Shown: positions 1 to 10,268, numbered from the stretch's first letter. The stretch is DNA of 64,000 bases from Psychrobacter piscatorii (GCF_904846415.1 NZ_CAJHAR010000009.1:1-64000); one strand, 5' to 3'. Numbers and translations: made by a program. Notes: generated by a model from the sequence alone, not told the origin.

Positions 1-117
1 GTATAATGTTTGATATGAGCCGCGCTTATCAAATGGAAGTGTATTGATAACAAGCGCTAACCATAAAAACTGGTCATCAATCTCATCACAAACAGCAAAT
101 TTACAAGGAATGTGAAT

Positions 118-1458
118 ATGTTTAGTGCCATCACTAACGTGAGCGTACAGCTGGTCAATCGCTATCTACCATCTCCGTTTGTCTTTTCAATTGTCTTAAC
201 GCTCATTGCCTTTGTCGTTGGCTTGGCTATTACTGGTCAAGATATGATTGCGATGGCAGGGCATTGGGGTAATGGACTGTGGTCATTACATAGCTTTGCG
301 ATGCAAATGGCGCTGATTTTGGTCACAGGTTACGCGTTTGCGAGTGCGCCCTTTATTCAACGGCTATTAGACAATTTAGCCAGCAGAGTTCATTCTCCTA
401 CGACCGCCATTATTGTATCCACTTTGGTTGGGTTGGTCGGTTCGTGGATAAACTGGGGTTTTGGTCTGATTATTGGGGCCATTTTTGCTAAAGCCTTAGC
501 AAAGAAAGTCGCCAATGTTGATTATCCTTTACTCGTTGCTGCGGCTTATTCGGGTTTTGTGATTTGGCATGGTGGCTTCTCAGGCTCGATACCTTTGACG
601 CTCAGCTCAGGCGGTGACACACTGCTGACGCTATCTGGCAATACGATGACCGAAGCAGTGCCTTTATCGCAGACCGTATTTGCAGGCTATAACTTACTGA
701 TTGTGGGTTTGCTCATTGTGGTTTTGCCGCTGCTAAACCGCTTTATGCATCCCAAAAATCCTACTGTGATTGATCCAAAGCTGATTAAGGAAGAAGTGTA
801 CGTCGCGCCTCCCAGAGAGACACCCGCGCAAAAATTAGATGACAGCCGTATTATCGCTGTGATATTGCTAGCGTTAGCACTGATGTACTATATCAGCGAG
901 TTTGGCAACAACGGCTTCAATTTAGGATTAAACATCGTCATTGGGCTATTTTTATTCATTGGTTTGTTATCGCATGGCACGCTAGAGCGCTATTATCGCG
1001 CCGTACACTCAGGTATCGGCGGCATCACAGGCATTGTACTGCTGTTCCCTTTCTATGGCGGTATCATGGGAATTATGACGGGTGCCAATGCGGATGGCAT
1101 CTCTATCAGTACGCAAGTTACCGAGTTTTTTGTCAATTCCGCTTCCGCAGATAGCTTTCCGATATTTGCATTTCTAAGTGCTGGCCTAGTAAATGTCTTT
1201 GTACCGTCGGGCGGTGGACAGTTTGCTGTTCAAGGCCCCGTTATGATTCCAGCTGGCATTGAGCTGGGTGTCAATCCAGCCATCACTGCGATGGCGATTG
1301 CATGGGGGGACGCGTGGACCAATATGATTCAACCGTTTTGGGCCTTGCCATTGTTGGGTATCGCAGGTTTAGATGCACGCGCTATCATGGGCTATTGCCT
1401 GATCGTGCTTGCCGTATCTGGTGCAGTCATAATGGGCGTGTTTTGGTTGGTGGTATAA
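118..1458 (+). CDS. atoE: AtoE-type short-chain fatty acid transporter
   Basis: This is an integral inner-membrane permease of the AtoE/TIGR00366 family, which imports short-chain fatty acids such as acetoacetate or butyrate. The protein is almost entirely hydrophobic, with about a dozen membrane segments and one polar loop near residues 220-245. Glycine-rich stretches such as GSWINWGFG and the late FVPSGGGQFAVQGP motif are typical of the family. The length, about 446 residues, is normal. A GTG at 112 is in frame, but the AAGGA at 105-109 is better spaced for the ATG at 118, so I chose 118. It heads a run with CoA-transferase and hydroxybutyrate dehydrogenase genes, which supports a role in uptake for ketone-body-type carbon sources. 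A TATAAT at 2-7 could be its -10 element. The exact substrate is inferred. Confidence 0.85.
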   Translation: MFSAITNVSVQLVNRYLPSPFVFSIVLTLIAFVVGLAITGQDMIAMAGHWGNGLWSLHSFAMQMALILVTGYAFASAPFIQRLLDNLASRVHSPTTAIIVSTLVGLVGSWINWGFGLIIGAIFAKALAKKVANVDYPLLVAAAYSGFVIWHGGFSGSIPLTLSSGGDTLLTLSGNTMTEAVPLSQTVFAGYNLLIVGLLIVVLPLLNRFMHPKNPTVIDPKLIKEEVYVAPPRETPAQKLDDSRIIAVILLALALMYYISEFGNNGFNLGLNIVIGLFLFIGLLSHGTLERYYRAVHSGIGGITGIVLLFPFYGGIMGIMTGANADGISISTQVTEFFVNSASADSFPIFAFLSAGLVNVFVPSGGGQFAVQGPVMIPAGIELGVNPAITAMAIAWGDAWTNMIQPFWALPLLGIAGLDARAIMGYCLIVLAVSGAVIMGVFWLVV

Positions 1459-1594
1459 CGTTGTAATGTTCAAAAGAAATAAGTAATAGCAAAATTTTTG
1501 AAAAGCAGTAAATCAAATGGATGCTTGATATAACTAGGTCAGTATGAGCTTTACATGGATTAAAAAATATAAATGATAATCATAGGAGATAAGC

Positions 1595-2308
1595 ATGAGT
1601 CAATCAAAAGTATATAAGAGTGCCGAAGAGGCGTTAAGTGGCATCGTCAGTGATGGGCAAACACTCGCTATCGGTGGTTTTGGTCTATGCGGTATTCCAG
1701 AAGCATTGATCGAAGCACTACGTGATAGTGGCGTTAAAGAGTTGACTTGTATCAGTAACAACGCTGGCGTCGATGATTTCGGACTTGGTCTGCTACTACA
1801 AACCCGCCAAATCAAAAAAATGATTTCATCATACGTTGGTGAAAACAAAGAGTTCGAGCGCCAGTACTTGGCAGGCGAGTTAGAAGTTGAGTTAACGCCG
1901 CAAGGTACATTGGCCGAAAAGCTACGCTCAGGCGGTGCAGGTATTCCTGCGTTCTATACCGCAACAGGTGTGGGCACCTTGGTTGCCGAAGGTAAAGAGA
2001 CACGTGATTTTGATGGTCGTACTTATGTGTTAGAGCATTCATTACGCGCGGATGTGGCACTCATCAAAGCACAGAAGGCCGATAAAGCCGGCAACTTGAT
2101 ATTTAATAAAACCGCTCGTAATTTCAACCCAGATTGCGCGATGGCGGGAAAAATCACCATCGTCGAAGTCGAAGAAATCGTCGAGACAGGCACGTTTGAT
2201 CCAGATGAAGTGCATCTACCGGGTATCTTCGTTCAGCGTATTGTATTAAATGCTAGCCCTGAAAAACGTATCGAAAAAACCACGACTAAAGCAGTAGAAG
2301 GCGCTTAG
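1595..2308 (+). CDS. atoD: 3-oxoacid CoA-transferase subunit A
   Basis: This is the alpha subunit of a two-subunit CoA-transferase (AtoD/ScoA type) that moves CoA from succinyl-CoA or acetyl-CoA to acetoacetate. The family's glycine-rich [12 protein letters not shown] segment lies at residues 27-38, and the C-terminal half keeps the KADKAGNL and FNPDCAMAG blocks. The length of 237 residues is normal. The start has a good AGGAG site at 1584-1588. The beta subunit follows 125 bases downstream, so the two presumably form the usual A2B2 enzyme. Succinyl-CoA versus acetyl-CoA as the donor cannot be decided from the sequence, so scoA is an equally good name. Confidence 0.92.
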   Translation: MSQSKVYKSAEEALSGIVSDGQTLAIGGFGLCGIPEALIEALRDSGVKELTCISNNAGVDDFGLGLLLQTRQIKKMISSYVGENKEFERQYLAGELEVELTPQGTLAEKLRSGGAGIPAFYTATGVGTLVAEGKETRDFDGRTYVLEHSLRADVALIKAQKADKAGNLIFNKTARNFNPDCAMAGKITIVEVEEIVETGTFDPDEVHLPGIFVQRIVLNASPEKRIEKTTTKAVEGA

Positions 2309-2433
2309 ATAAAATCATGGTTGAAACTTATCGTCAGCTTTTAGATTGATAATAACTTAGATAGCTAATTGTTTAGATAACTAACGATTTAGATGAATAA
2401 CAATAGAATATCGTAAAAAATAAGGAAATCAGC

Positions 2434-3063
2434 ATGGCATGGACAAGAGAACAAATGGCGCAGCGCGCTGCAAAAGAGCTACAAGACGGCTATTACGTTA
2501 ACTTAGGCATCGGTCTCCCAACGCTGGTCGCCAACTACATTCCTGAAGGCGTAGACGTGTGGTTACAATCAGAGAATGGCTTGTTGGGTATTGGTGAGTT
2601 CCCTACAGCAGAAAACGTCGATGCAGACTTGATTAATGCAGGTAAGCAAACCGTGACGGCAGAAGCAGGGGCCAGTTATTTTAGCAGCTCAGAGTCCTTT
2701 TCGATGATTCGCGGCGGTCATGTCAACTTGGCGATATTAGGCGCCATGGAAGTCTCAGAAAAAGGTGATCTTGCTAACTGGATGATTCCCAAAAAAATGG
2801 TCAAAGGCATGGGTGGTGCGATGGATTTGGTCGCAGGCGTACAGCGTGTGATTGTATTGATGGAGCAGGTCAATAAGCATGGCGATCCAAAAATCTTAGC
2901 CAACTGTGAGCTACCATTGACGGGCAAAGGCGTGGTTGATCGTATCATTACTGAGCTTGCCGTATTAGACGTTACTGATAATGGTCTAAAACTGGTTGAA
3001 TTAGCAGATGGCGTAAGCTTTGATGAGCTACAAGAAAAAACGCCAGTCAGTATTGCTCAATAG
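2434..3063 (+). CDS. atoA: 3-oxoacid CoA-transferase subunit B
   Basis: This is the beta, catalytic subunit of the CoA-transferase (AtoA/ScoB type). The active-site motif SENGLLG lies at residues 46-52, and Glu47 is the residue that forms the covalent glutamyl-CoA intermediate in this family. GIGLPT at 25-30 and [14 protein letters not shown] in the middle are further family blocks. The length of 209 residues is normal, and the start follows a TAAGGAA site. It lies between subunit A and a 3-hydroxybutyrate dehydrogenase. The set would turn 3-hydroxybutyrate into acetoacetate and then acetoacetyl-CoA for entry into central metabolism. Confidence 0.92.
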   Translation: MAWTREQMAQRAAKELQDGYYVNLGIGLPTLVANYIPEGVDVWLQSENGLLGIGEFPTAENVDADLINAGKQTVTAEAGASYFSSSESFSMIRGGHVNLAILGAMEVSEKGDLANWMIPKKMVKGMGGAMDLVAGVQRVIVLMEQVNKHGDPKILANCELPLTGKGVVDRIITELAVLDVTDNGLKLVELADGVSFDELQEKTPVSIAQ

Positions 3064-3105
3064 GATTTATCTCCTAACATTTATAGATCATAATAAGGAA
3101 CCTAT

Positions 3106-3906
3106 ATGGCCACCCAATTACAGCAGGATTTAACAGGCAAAGTGGCATTAATCACTGGCTCTGCAAGTGGTATCGGGCGTGATATCGCTGAAACTTATGC
3201 AAAAGCAGGCGCAGCGGTTGGTATTGCCGATATCAATCTTGAAGCAGCACAGCAAACGGTTGATGCCATTGAAGCAGATGGCGGGCGTGCTCTTGCGATT
3301 GCGATGGATGTCACCTCTGAAGATGCGGTAAACGAAGGTGTACAGAAATTGGTTGATACCTTTAGTGGTATTGATATTTTGGTGTCTAATGCTGGTATCC
3401 AGATTATCAATCCTATCCATAAAATGGCGTTTGATGACTGGAAAAAAATGCTCGCCATTCATTTAGATGGGGCATTTTTGACGACCAAAGCGGCGATAGA
3501 GCACATGTATAAAGACGATAAAGGCGGCACCGTCATTTACATGGGCTCAGTACACTCGCATGAAGCGTCACTTTATAAAGCCCCTTACGTCACTGCTAAG
3601 CATGGGCTGCTAGGACTGTGCCGCGTATTGGCCAAAGAAGGTGCTGAGCATAATGTGCGCTCGCATGTGATCTGTCCAGGATTTGTCAAAACGCCTTTGG
3701 TCGAAAAACAAATCCCGCAGCAGGCAAGCGAGAAAGACATTAGTGAAGAATCTGTCGTTAATGACATTATGCTAGTAAATACTGTCGACAAAGAGTTTAC
3801 GACGGTAGAGGATATTGCTCAGTTGGCACTATTCTTAGCGGCGTTTCCAAGTAATGTATTTACAGGACAATCTATCGTTGCCAGTCATGGCTGGTTTATG
3901 AACTAA
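3106..3906 (+). CDS. bdhA: 3-hydroxybutyrate dehydrogenase (SDR family)
   Basis: This short-chain dehydrogenase oxidises 3-hydroxybutyrate to acetoacetate with NAD+. The nucleotide-binding TGSASGIG lies at residues 17-24, the SNAG motif at 94-97, and the catalytic Ser148, Tyr161 and Lys165 (YVTAK) are all present. Asp42 in GIADI after the second strand suggests NAD+ rather than NADP+. The 266 residues are a normal length. The substrate is inferred from similarity to bacterial BdhA and from the CoA-transferase genes directly upstream, which use its product. A hairpin terminator follows the stop codon. Confidence 0.88.
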   Translation: MATQLQQDLTGKVALITGSASGIGRDIAETYAKAGAAVGIADINLEAAQQTVDAIEADGGRALAIAMDVTSEDAVNEGVQKLVDTFSGIDILVSNAGIQIINPIHKMAFDDWKKMLAIHLDGAFLTTKAAIEHMYKDDKGGTVIYMGSVHSHEASLYKAPYVTAKHGLLGLCRVLAKEGAEHNVRSHVICPGFVKTPLVEKQIPQQASEKDISEESVVNDIMLVNTVDKEFTTVEDIAQLALFLAAFPSNVFTGQSIVASHGWFMN

Positions 3907-3937
3907 TAGACAGATATTGCGCCTATTATAATAGAAC

Positions 3938-3976
3938 AAACCACAAGGTCAGACCTACTGGCGTTGTGGTTTTTTT
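3938..3976 (+). terminator. Terminator of the atoE-bdhA operon
   Basis: The stem AAACCACAA pairs with TTGTGGTTT and is followed by a T-run. It lies 32 bases after the bdhA stop codon. Confidence 0.8.
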
Positions 3977-4115
3977 ATGCGTCCAATTCAGCTACACTGT
4001 CACGATAGAAGGTTTGGCTAAAATGTTCACTGGTTTTATTGTTTGCTCAATATGAGATGATATGAATTAAGCCATATGCCAAACCCATCCACTTGTATAG
4101 GCAATAATAATAGCT

Positions 4116-5348
4116 ATGTTCAACTTTATGAAGAAAAAAACCACCAAAACCGAAACACCGCAGCAGCAAGCAGAACGTGATAGTGCCGTTGACAAAGTAT
4201 TGCTTGGGTATGAGATAGGAACAGTCAGCATTGCGACGATGGTCACAGGTCTTGAGCGTGACGGCGAGGCGCTGACGTTAGACTTACGCCTACCACAAGA
4301 CAGCAACCCTGAAGCTGTCCAACAAGAGCTTGGTCAATTGTTGCATCCACATGGTATTACCACGATTCATATGAATGTACGTTTACCTGCGCCAGAAAAA
4401 GGGTCAGGTTCTAGCTTACCAAAGCAAATGCCTAAGACGACAAATGCAATGGAGTCCCAGCCTTCATCTGGCGCTAATAACAACGCGAGTAATGCCAATA
4501 ACGCTAACGCCGAGCCGCCAATTACCAAAGCTGCTCCAACACAATCTTCATTAGCTGCGCATCCTCGTATCCGCCATATTATTGTTGTGGCATCAGGCAA
4601 GGGCGGCGTTGGCAAATCAACGACGACTGTGAACATCGCACTGGCATTACAGAAGCTGGGCAATCGTGTTGGTGTGCTCGACGCAGATATTTATGGCCCT
4701 AGCATGCCAACGATGCTAGGCGTTGCCGATGTGAAGCCGCAGTTAGAAAATGAGCAGTTTGTGCCAGTGGATGCGCATGGAATAGCGATGCTCTCTATCG
4801 GTAGTTTGCTCGATGGGGAGAACACACCAGTGGCGTGGCGCGGGCCAAAGGCCACGGGTGCGCTGATGCAGCTTTATAATCAAACCAACTGGCCACAGCT
4901 AGATTACTTGGTGATTGACATGCCGCCAGGTACGGGCGATATACAGCTGACCTTAGCACAGCGTATCCCAGTGACAGGCGCTGTCATCGTCACGACGCCG
5001 CAGCACGTTGCACTACTTGATGCGCAAAAGGGTATCGAGATGTTTAACAAAACCAGTATTCCTGTGCTTGGTGTCGTTGAAAACATGGCGTTACACACTT
5101 GTAGTAACTGCAATCATACCGAAGCGATTTTTGGTACTGGCGGTGGTGAGATTATCGCTGAGCAGTATCAGGTGCCGCTATTAGGGCAACTACCACTTGC
5201 CAGTGGTATCCGCGCCCAAGTCGATAAAGGCGTGCCAAGCGTACTGGCTGACGACGAGTTTGCGACCTATTATTTGAGCATTGCCAAAAATATCGAAACC
5301 AATATCAATAAATTTGCCAAACCTGTCGATGATAAGCGTATTTTTTGA
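4116..5348 (+). CDS. mrp: Mrp/ApbC family iron-sulfur cluster carrier ATPase
   Basis: This cytosolic P-loop ATPase of the Mrp/ApbC/Nbp35 family carries [4Fe-4S] clusters to target apoproteins. The deviant Walker A motif GKGGVGKS lies at residues 161-168, the switch DADIYGPSMP at 189-198, and DMPPGTGD at 268-275. A CSNC pair at 329-332 would bridge the cluster in the dimer. The N-terminal 90 residues resemble a degenerate MIP18 (DUF59) domain. An Asn/Ala-rich linker at about residues 100-145 joins it to the ATPase. I see no strong ribosome-binding site before the ATG. It lies next to dcd on the same strand. Confidence 0.93.
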   Translation: MFNFMKKKTTKTETPQQQAERDSAVDKVLLGYEIGTVSIATMVTGLERDGEALTLDLRLPQDSNPEAVQQELGQLLHPHGITTIHMNVRLPAPEKGSGSSLPKQMPKTTNAMESQPSSGANNNASNANNANAEPPITKAAPTQSSLAAHPRIRHIIVVASGKGGVGKSTTTVNIALALQKLGNRVGVLDADIYGPSMPTMLGVADVKPQLENEQFVPVDAHGIAMLSIGSLLDGENTPVAWRGPKATGALMQLYNQTNWPQLDYLVIDMPPGTGDIQLTLAQRIPVTGAVIVTTPQHVALLDAQKGIEMFNKTSIPVLGVVENMALHTCSNCNHTEAIFGTGGGEIIAEQYQVPLLGQLPLASGIRAQVDKGVPSVLADDEFATYYLSIAKNIETNINKFAKPVDDKRIF

Positions 5349-5452
5349 TGCTTGAAACACTTGGTTAAAAAATGCGTTTATGCAGAAAGGCATTTTATAA
5401 GGTCGTCAGTTTTAAAGTCATTGCGACCCTATAAATTGAGCCATCAATTCCG

Positions 5453-5458
5453 TATAAT
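5453..5458 (+). promoter_or_regulatory. -10 element upstream of dcd
   Basis: A perfect TATAAT lies 33 bases before the dcd start. No good -35 hexamer stands at the usual spacing, so only the -10 element is claimed. Confidence 0.45.
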
Positions 5459-5490
5459 CGTCGCTATTAAATATTTGCTAAGGAATAACA

Positions 5491-6066
5491 ATGTCTATCA
5501 AGTCTGACCGCTGGATTCGTAAAATGGCCGAAGAGCATGGCATGATTGAGCCGTACGAGCCAGGTCAAGTGCGCTTCAATGATGCAGGCGAGCGTTTAGT
5601 GAGCTACGGTACGTCAAGCTATGGTTATGATGTACGCTGTGCGCCTGAATTTAAGGTGTTTACCAACGTCCATTCAGTCGTTGTCGATCCTAAAAACTTC
5701 GATGATAAAAGCTTTATCGATATCGTCGGTGATGAGTGTATTATTCCACCAAACTCGTTTGCCTTAGCACGTACCATGGAGTATTTCCGTATTCCACGCG
5801 ATGTACTGACTATTTGTCTAGGCAAGTCGACTTACGCACGTTGCGGTATTATCGTCAACGTAACGCCGCTTGAGCCTGAATGGGAAGGTCATGTGACACT
5901 TGAATTTAGTAACACTACCAATCTACCAGCTCGTATTTATGCAGGTGAAGGCGTGGCACAAATGCTGTTTTTCCAAAGCGATGCCGATGACGTGTGCGAG
6001 ACCAGCTACAAAGACCGCGGCGGTAAATATCAAGGCCAGCGCGGCGTGACCTTGCCAAGAACCTAG
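5491..6066 (+). CDS. dcd: dCTP deaminase
   Basis: This enzyme deaminates dCTP to dUTP, which feeds dTMP synthesis. It belongs to the trimeric dUTPase/dCTP deaminase superfamily. The [10 protein letters not shown] block lies at residues 111-120, and the late LEF motif contains Glu138, at the position of the catalytic glutamate of the E. coli enzyme. The C-terminal [12 protein letters not shown] segment is the flexible tail that closes over the nucleotide. The 191 residues match the family. The ATG is preceded by TAAGGAA. A strong bidirectional terminator follows. Confidence 0.95.
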   Translation: MSIKSDRWIRKMAEEHGMIEPYEPGQVRFNDAGERLVSYGTSSYGYDVRCAPEFKVFTNVHSVVVDPKNFDDKSFIDIVGDECIIPPNSFALARTMEYFRIPRDVLTICLGKSTYARCGIIVNVTPLEPEWEGHVTLEFSNTTNLPARIYAGEGVAQMLFFQSDADDVCETSYKDRGGKYQGQRGVTLPRT

Positions 6067-6102
6067 TCAAATATAAAGTATCAAGTCTTTGAACAGACAA
6101 TA

Positions 6103-6137
6103 AAAAGCCAGTCATAGCAAACATGACTGGCTTTCTT
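6103..6137. terminator. Bidirectional terminator between dcd and sspB
   Basis: AAAGCCAGTCAT at 6104-6115 pairs perfectly with ATGACTGGCTTT at 6123-6134, with T-rich sequence on both sides. It can end both dcd and the convergent sspA-sspB transcript. Confidence 0.85.
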
Positions 6138-6170
6138 ATTATGTGAAAAGTAATGAGTTTGAATCTCTAA

Positions 6171-6608
6171 TTACTTTAAAACTTTTAAACCTGCTTTGTT
6201 ATCACGCTTCGGTTTAGGTGCGGTAGCAGGTTTTTTGCTAGCAATCGGTGCGTCGTCTTCTTCTGGTACATAGTTATCATATTCTTTTGGATCAAAGAAC
6301 ATCCCTTGCGAATTTTCTTTAGCATAAATGCCCATTACTGCCGTAAGCGGCACCCAAATTTCTTGTGAGACGCCACCAAAACGCGCACTAAAATGTATGT
6401 AGTCATTTTCCATACTCATATTGCCTGTAGCACGGCTGGCAATATTTAGTACGATACGACCGTCTTGCACATGCTCTGTTGGTATCTGTACGTTATCAGC
6501 AGTAGCATCGACCATCAAGTATGGTGTCAGAGCGTTGTCTTCTATCCATTGATATAGTGCACGTACCATATAAGGGCGGGTAGGTGTAATAGAGGTGGTT
6601 TCGCTCAT
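6171..6608 (-). CDS. sspB: ClpXP adaptor SspB
   Basis: SspB is the dimeric adaptor that tethers ssrA-tagged polypeptides to the ClpXP protease. The N-terminal part (RPYMVRALYQWIEDN, TPYLMVDA) and the FSARFGGVSQEIWVP segment are family-typical and form the tag-binding groove. A flexible, charged linker after residue 110 leads to a short basic tail ending GLKVLK, corresponding to the ClpX-binding tail. The 145 residues are normal. It lies downstream of sspA on the same strand, the classical sspAB order. Confidence 0.92.
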   Translation of the reverse strand: MSETTSITPTRPYMVRALYQWIEDNALTPYLMVDATADNVQIPTEHVQDGRIVLNIASRATGNMSMENDYIHFSARFGGVSQEIWVPLTAVMGIYAKENSQGMFFDPKEYDNYVPEEDDAPIASKKPATAPKPKRDNKAGLKVLK

Positions 6609-6740
6609 TTAATGATTTCCTATACTAATAATTTTTAATAATGAAAAATATCTCGTTCAGCAACTTATCAAATGACAGATGCTAACTAACATCTATCTTA
6701 TTTATACTTTATTTTAGGACAGCTTTCGATACTTGTCTAA

Positions 6741-7355
6741 TCAACGCACACTTTTTTGGAAGCTACTGCGCTCAAACACTCTCGTTTGGTATTCAAATAA
6801 TGGACGGCTAATGGCACGTGGCAGCTCAATACCCATCTCATCTAATCGCCATAATAATGGTGCTAATAACACGTCACACCAGCCAAACTCATCAGCCATA
6901 AAATAAGGCTTATGAGCGAACAGCGGTGACAGAGTAATTAATGAATCACTGAGCTGTTTTTTGGCAATGGCAGCTTGTGCTTTATTAAAACTGTCTGGAT
7001 GCGTCAACAAGCGCTTACCAAGTACTAACCAATCACGCTGAATGCGCCAAGCCAGTTGGCGAAACTGTGCACGCTCTTGCGGTGTCTCAGGGAGCAGTTT
7101 ATTTGTATGATAGCGCTCTTCAAGATATTCAAAAATGACGTTAATCTCATAAAGCGCAATCTCACGCTGCTGTAATACAGGCAAAGTATGATAAGGGTTT
7201 AGCTCAGTCAAATCTTCAGGGCGCTCAGAATGTAAGCGAGACAAATAGTAAGCGAGCTTTTTTTCTTCAAGTAATAGGCGTACCACATGACTGTCGTAGC
7301 CGTCATCAGCATACAAAATTAGCTGACTACTTGGAATGTCATTCGCATCAATCAT
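6741..7355 (-). CDS. sspA: Stringent starvation protein A (GST fold)
   Basis: SspA has a glutathione-S-transferase fold, binds RNA polymerase and adjusts transcription in stationary phase and stress. The N-terminal thioredoxin-like half (LILYADDGYDSHVVRLLLEEKKLAY) and the ELNPYHTLPVL motif are clear. The helical C-terminal half contains the FADEFGWCDVLLAPLLWRL-like segment, here starting with MADE. The 204 residues are normal. It follows petC, separated by a terminator, and is followed by sspB, the usual bc1-sspAB order. Confidence 0.92.
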   Translation of the reverse strand: MIDANDIPSSQLILYADDGYDSHVVRLLLEEKKLAYYLSRLHSERPEDLTELNPYHTLPVLQQREIALYEINVIFEYLEERYHTNKLLPETPQERAQFRQLAWRIQRDWLVLGKRLLTHPDSFNKAQAAIAKKQLSDSLITLSPLFAHKPYFMADEFGWCDVLLAPLLWRLDEMGIELPRAISRPLFEYQTRVFERSSFQKSVR

Positions 7356-7491
7356 GAAAGCCTAATGTTAATAGTGAAGGTTGTCATCGTAAACAAACTC
7401 GCAACGTTTATCAAGGTAGTGTACGTAAACATTAGCGCTGAGCGACTTATTTTCCGGCATATCTAGTATTTATGCTCTATATCAAGGCACA

Positions 7492-7518
7492 AAAAAGCAC
7501 TACCGAAGTAGTGCCTTT
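7492..7518 (-). terminator. Terminator of the petABC operon
   Basis: Read on the minus strand, GGCACTAC-TTCG-GTAGTGC is followed by a run of six T residues. The UUCG tetraloop makes a very stable hairpin. It separates petC from sspA. Confidence 0.88.
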
Positions 7519-7550
7519 TTTATTTCTCAGAACTGTCTGCTGACTATGAC

Positions 7551-8264
7551 TTATTTAACATCTTTCCAGAATTCTTTATTCAATAAGTAAACTGGGATGA
7601 GCAGTACTAATAAGAATAGAATTACAAAGAAACCAATTACTTGACGGTCATGGCGAGCAGGTTCACCCATCCACGCCATAAAGTTAACCAAGTCACCAAC
7701 TTCAGATTCAAACTCTTCTTGGCTCAACTCTTCTTGCATATTATGCAATACGTGAGGCATCGCTGCATTGGCCAGTACTAAGTTATTCGCGCCCCAAGGA
7801 CGGCTTGGATCTTCATAGAACGACAGTAGGTAAGTATATACCCAGTCGTCGCCACGCAGACGTGTCTCAAGTGATAGATCAGGAGGCGCTGCGCCAAACC
7901 AAGACGCTTGAATCTCAGGATCTATCTCAGCAGTAATGTGGTCACCGATTTGATCGGTAGTAACCATCAAATACTTTTCAACCAACTCAGGCGGTATCTC
8001 TAAATCTTTGGCAATGCGCGAATGACGAACGTACTTGGCTGAGTGACACCCAGCACAGTAGTTCATAAAGATCTTCGCGCCGTTTTGTAGTGAGCCCTTA
8101 TTGGTAAAATCAATAGGAGCTGTACTACAAGCCAGGTGTTCATCAACGCCATCTGCATTGGTGAATGTACCGCAGCCACTGCCTGAAGCCATTGCCGTAC
8201 CAGCAGTCAAGGTTAATGCCGCGCCTAAGCCTAGACCAGCTAGGGATTTAATTAGCGTGTTCAT
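7551..8264 (-). CDS. petC: Ubiquinol-cytochrome c reductase, cytochrome c1
   Basis: This is the cytochrome c1 subunit of complex III, anchored in the inner membrane with the haem domain in the periplasm. Residues 1-26 form a signal peptide. The haem c attachment site CAGCH lies at residues 70-74. The axial methionine is probably that of AAMPHV. A C-terminal membrane helix (IGFFVILFLLVLLIPVYLL) precedes a short basic tail. The ATG overlaps the petB stop as TAATG, and a GGAGG site stands six bases upstream, so translation of the two genes is coupled. Confidence 0.95.
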   Translation of the reverse strand: MNTLIKSLAGLGLGAALTLTAGTAMASGSGCGTFTNADGVDEHLACSTAPIDFTNKGSLQNGAKIFMNYCAGCHSAKYVRHSRIAKDLEIPPELVEKYLMVTTDQIGDHITAEIDPEIQASWFGAAPPDLSLETRLRGDDWVYTYLLSFYEDPSRPWGANNLVLANAAMPHVLHNMQEELSQEEFESEVGDLVNFMAWMGEPARHDRQVIGFFVILFLLVLLIPVYLLNKEFWKDVK

Positions 8265-9490
8265 TAGTGACCTCCGGTAACGCGTTCTGGTGGCTGTTTA
8301 CACTTCTCAATCGCAGTGTAGAAAGGCATCAGCAAGAAGAACAAGAAATATAGAATCGTGAATACACGAGCCATGATGGTTGCCGTTGGTGTCGCAGGCG
8401 TCGCACCCAAGTAACCCAATACAACAAAGCTAATAGCAAAGACGGTCAGCGCAATCTTAGATAATATACCTTTGTAACGTATAGAGCGCACAGGAGACCT
8501 ATCAAGCCATGGGATCAAGAACAGTACGGCAATCGCACCACCCATCGCAATCACGCCACCAAGCTTGTCAGGAACCGCACGTAAAATAGCGTAGAACGGC
8601 GTGTAGTACCATACTGGTGCAATATGTGCTGGTGTTTTCAGTGAGTTCGCTGTCTCAAAGTTTGGTGGTTCAAGGAAGAAACCGCCGCCTTCTGGGAAGA
8701 AGAATACCACTGCAAAGAAGCAGATAAAGAACACAACAATACCAACCATGTCATGCACAGTGTAGTACGGATGGAATTCGATACCGTCTAAAGGCACACC
8801 ATTTTTGTCTTTTAGCTTTTTGATGTCGATGCCATCAGGGTTGTTCGAACCCACATGGTGCAACGCCACAATATGCATAAATACTAGGCCCACGAGTACT
8901 AATGGAATAGCAACAACGTGTAGAGCAAAGAAACGGTTTAGGGTAATACCAGAGATGATATAGTCACCACGTACCCATTCAGCAAGGCCATCACCAATAA
9001 CAGGTAGCGCTGCAGGTAAGTTCAAGATAACCTGAGCACCCCAGAATGACATGTTGCCCCAAGGTAGTAGGTAACCGAAGAAACCTTCTGCCATAAGTGC
9101 TAGGTAGATACCCATACCGATGAGCCAAATAAGCTCACGAGGTTTTTGGTATGAACCGTATAACAAGGCTCTAAACATATGCAGGTATACAACGACGAAA
9201 AACGCAGATGCGCCGGTTGAGTGCATATAGCGAATGAGCCAACCACCTTTTACGTCACGCATGATATATTCAACAGACGCAAATGCCCCTTCGGCACTTG
9301 GGTTGTACATCATCGTAAGCCATATACCAGTCACCAATTGGTTGACCAGTACGATCATTGATAGCACGCCAAAGAAGTACCAAAAGTTAAAGTTCTTTGG
9401 TGCGTAGTACTTTGACATATGGTATTCATAGGTTTCGGTCGCTGGAAAACGCGCGTCCACCCAATGCATTAACTTTTTACCCATACTCAT
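8264..9490 (-). CDS. petB: Ubiquinol-cytochrome c reductase, cytochrome b
   Basis: This is the cytochrome b subunit of the bc1 complex, which carries both b haems and the quinone sites. Typical segments are HSTGASAFFVVVYLHMFR with the haem histidines, GYLLPWGNMSFWGA near the Qo site, the second histidine pair in RFFALHVV and VALHHVGSNNP, and a PEGGG variant of the PEWY region. About eight membrane helices are present. The longer frame begins at 9505, but GGAGG at 9497-9501 sits six bases before the ATG at 9490, so I use that start (408 residues). It begins right after the petA stop. Confidence 0.95.
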   Translation of the reverse strand: MSMGKKLMHWVDARFPATETYEYHMSKYYAPKNFNFWYFFGVLSMIVLVNQLVTGIWLTMMYNPSAEGAFASVEYIMRDVKGGWLIRYMHSTGASAFFVVVYLHMFRALLYGSYQKPRELIWLIGMGIYLALMAEGFFGYLLPWGNMSFWGAQVILNLPAALPVIGDGLAEWVRGDYIISGITLNRFFALHVVAIPLVLVGLVFMHIVALHHVGSNNPDGIDIKKLKDKNGVPLDGIEFHPYYTVHDMVGIVVFFICFFAVVFFFPEGGGFFLEPPNFETANSLKTPAHIAPVWYYTPFYAILRAVPDKLGGVIAMGGAIAVLFLIPWLDRSPVRSIRYKGILSKIALTVFAISFVVLGYLGATPATPTATIMARVFTILYFLFFLLMPFYTAIEKCKQPPERVTGGH

Positions 9491-9491
9491 A

Positions 9492-10076
9492 TTAAGCCTC
9501 CCCAACCGTCAAGATGGTACCATCCATACCATATTCTGGAACGGGTAAATTAAGTGGTGCAGGAACGCCGCTATATACGCGACCTGCTAAGTCATATTTT
9601 GACCCGTGACACGGACAGAAAAATCCGCCGTACCAATCATTACCACCTAAATCCACCGCGCCCACATCAGGACGGTAGTTTGGTGCACAGCCCAAATGTG
9701 TGCAAACGCCTTCGACCACCAATACGGTTGGATCTAAAGAGCGAGTGGGATTTTTGCAATATTCAGGTTGTAGAGACGCATCAGACTCAGGATCAGATAA
9801 TAGAGGTTTAACTGACTCTAGTCCTGCAACCATGTCTTCGGTGCGCTTAACCACATAAATAGGTTTACCACGGTATTTGACGACGATCATTTGTCCATCT
9901 TCGATAGAACCAATATCTTGGGTCACTGCAGCCCCTGCAGCCTCAGCTTTAGCGCTTGGGTACCAAGAACGGACAAAAGGTGTCGCCACGGCAGCTACCC
10001 CAGCTGCACCAATCGCGGCAGTTGAGGCAATAAGAACTCTACGGCGTTGTACATTAACGCCTTCGGCTTGGCTCAT
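9492..10076 (-). CDS. petA: Ubiquinol-cytochrome c reductase, Rieske iron-sulfur subunit
   Basis: The Rieske protein takes the first electron from ubiquinol and passes it to cytochrome c1. The cluster ligands are CTHLGC at residues 125-130 and CPCHGS at 154-159, which also hold the structural disulfide. An N-terminal RRRVLI followed by a hydrophobic helix is a twin-arginine signal anchor. The 194 residues are normal. The start has a strong GGAGGAAG site. It is the first gene of petA-petB-petC. Confidence 0.95.
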   Translation of the reverse strand: MSQAEGVNVQRRRVLIASTAAIGAAGVAAVATPFVRSWYPSAKAEAAGAAVTQDIGSIEDGQMIVVKYRGKPIYVVKRTEDMVAGLESVKPLLSDPESDASLQPEYCKNPTRSLDPTVLVVEGVCTHLGCAPNYRPDVGAVDLGGNDWYGGFFCPCHGSKYDLAGRVYSGVPAPLNLPVPEYGMDGTILTVGEA

Positions 10077-10268
10077 TAATACTTCCTCCAGGTGAATGAA
10101 ATGGGATTATCCCACACTGGGTTTGTGGCTTAGAAAATATACAATATCAAGCCACTTTAGCTGTGCCTAATTTTGCTAATTGTTACTATTCTAAGCTATT
10201 TCGGTGATAAAATAAATTATTGCGTTAAAAATAAAGCAACCTTAATGGGACATATTAGGAGGTTGAAT

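Noticed and set aside
1573..1583. Fur-like ATGATAATCAT before the atoD start
   Set aside because: Only about 13 of 19 positions match the full Fur consensus, and acetoacetate metabolism gives no iron link.
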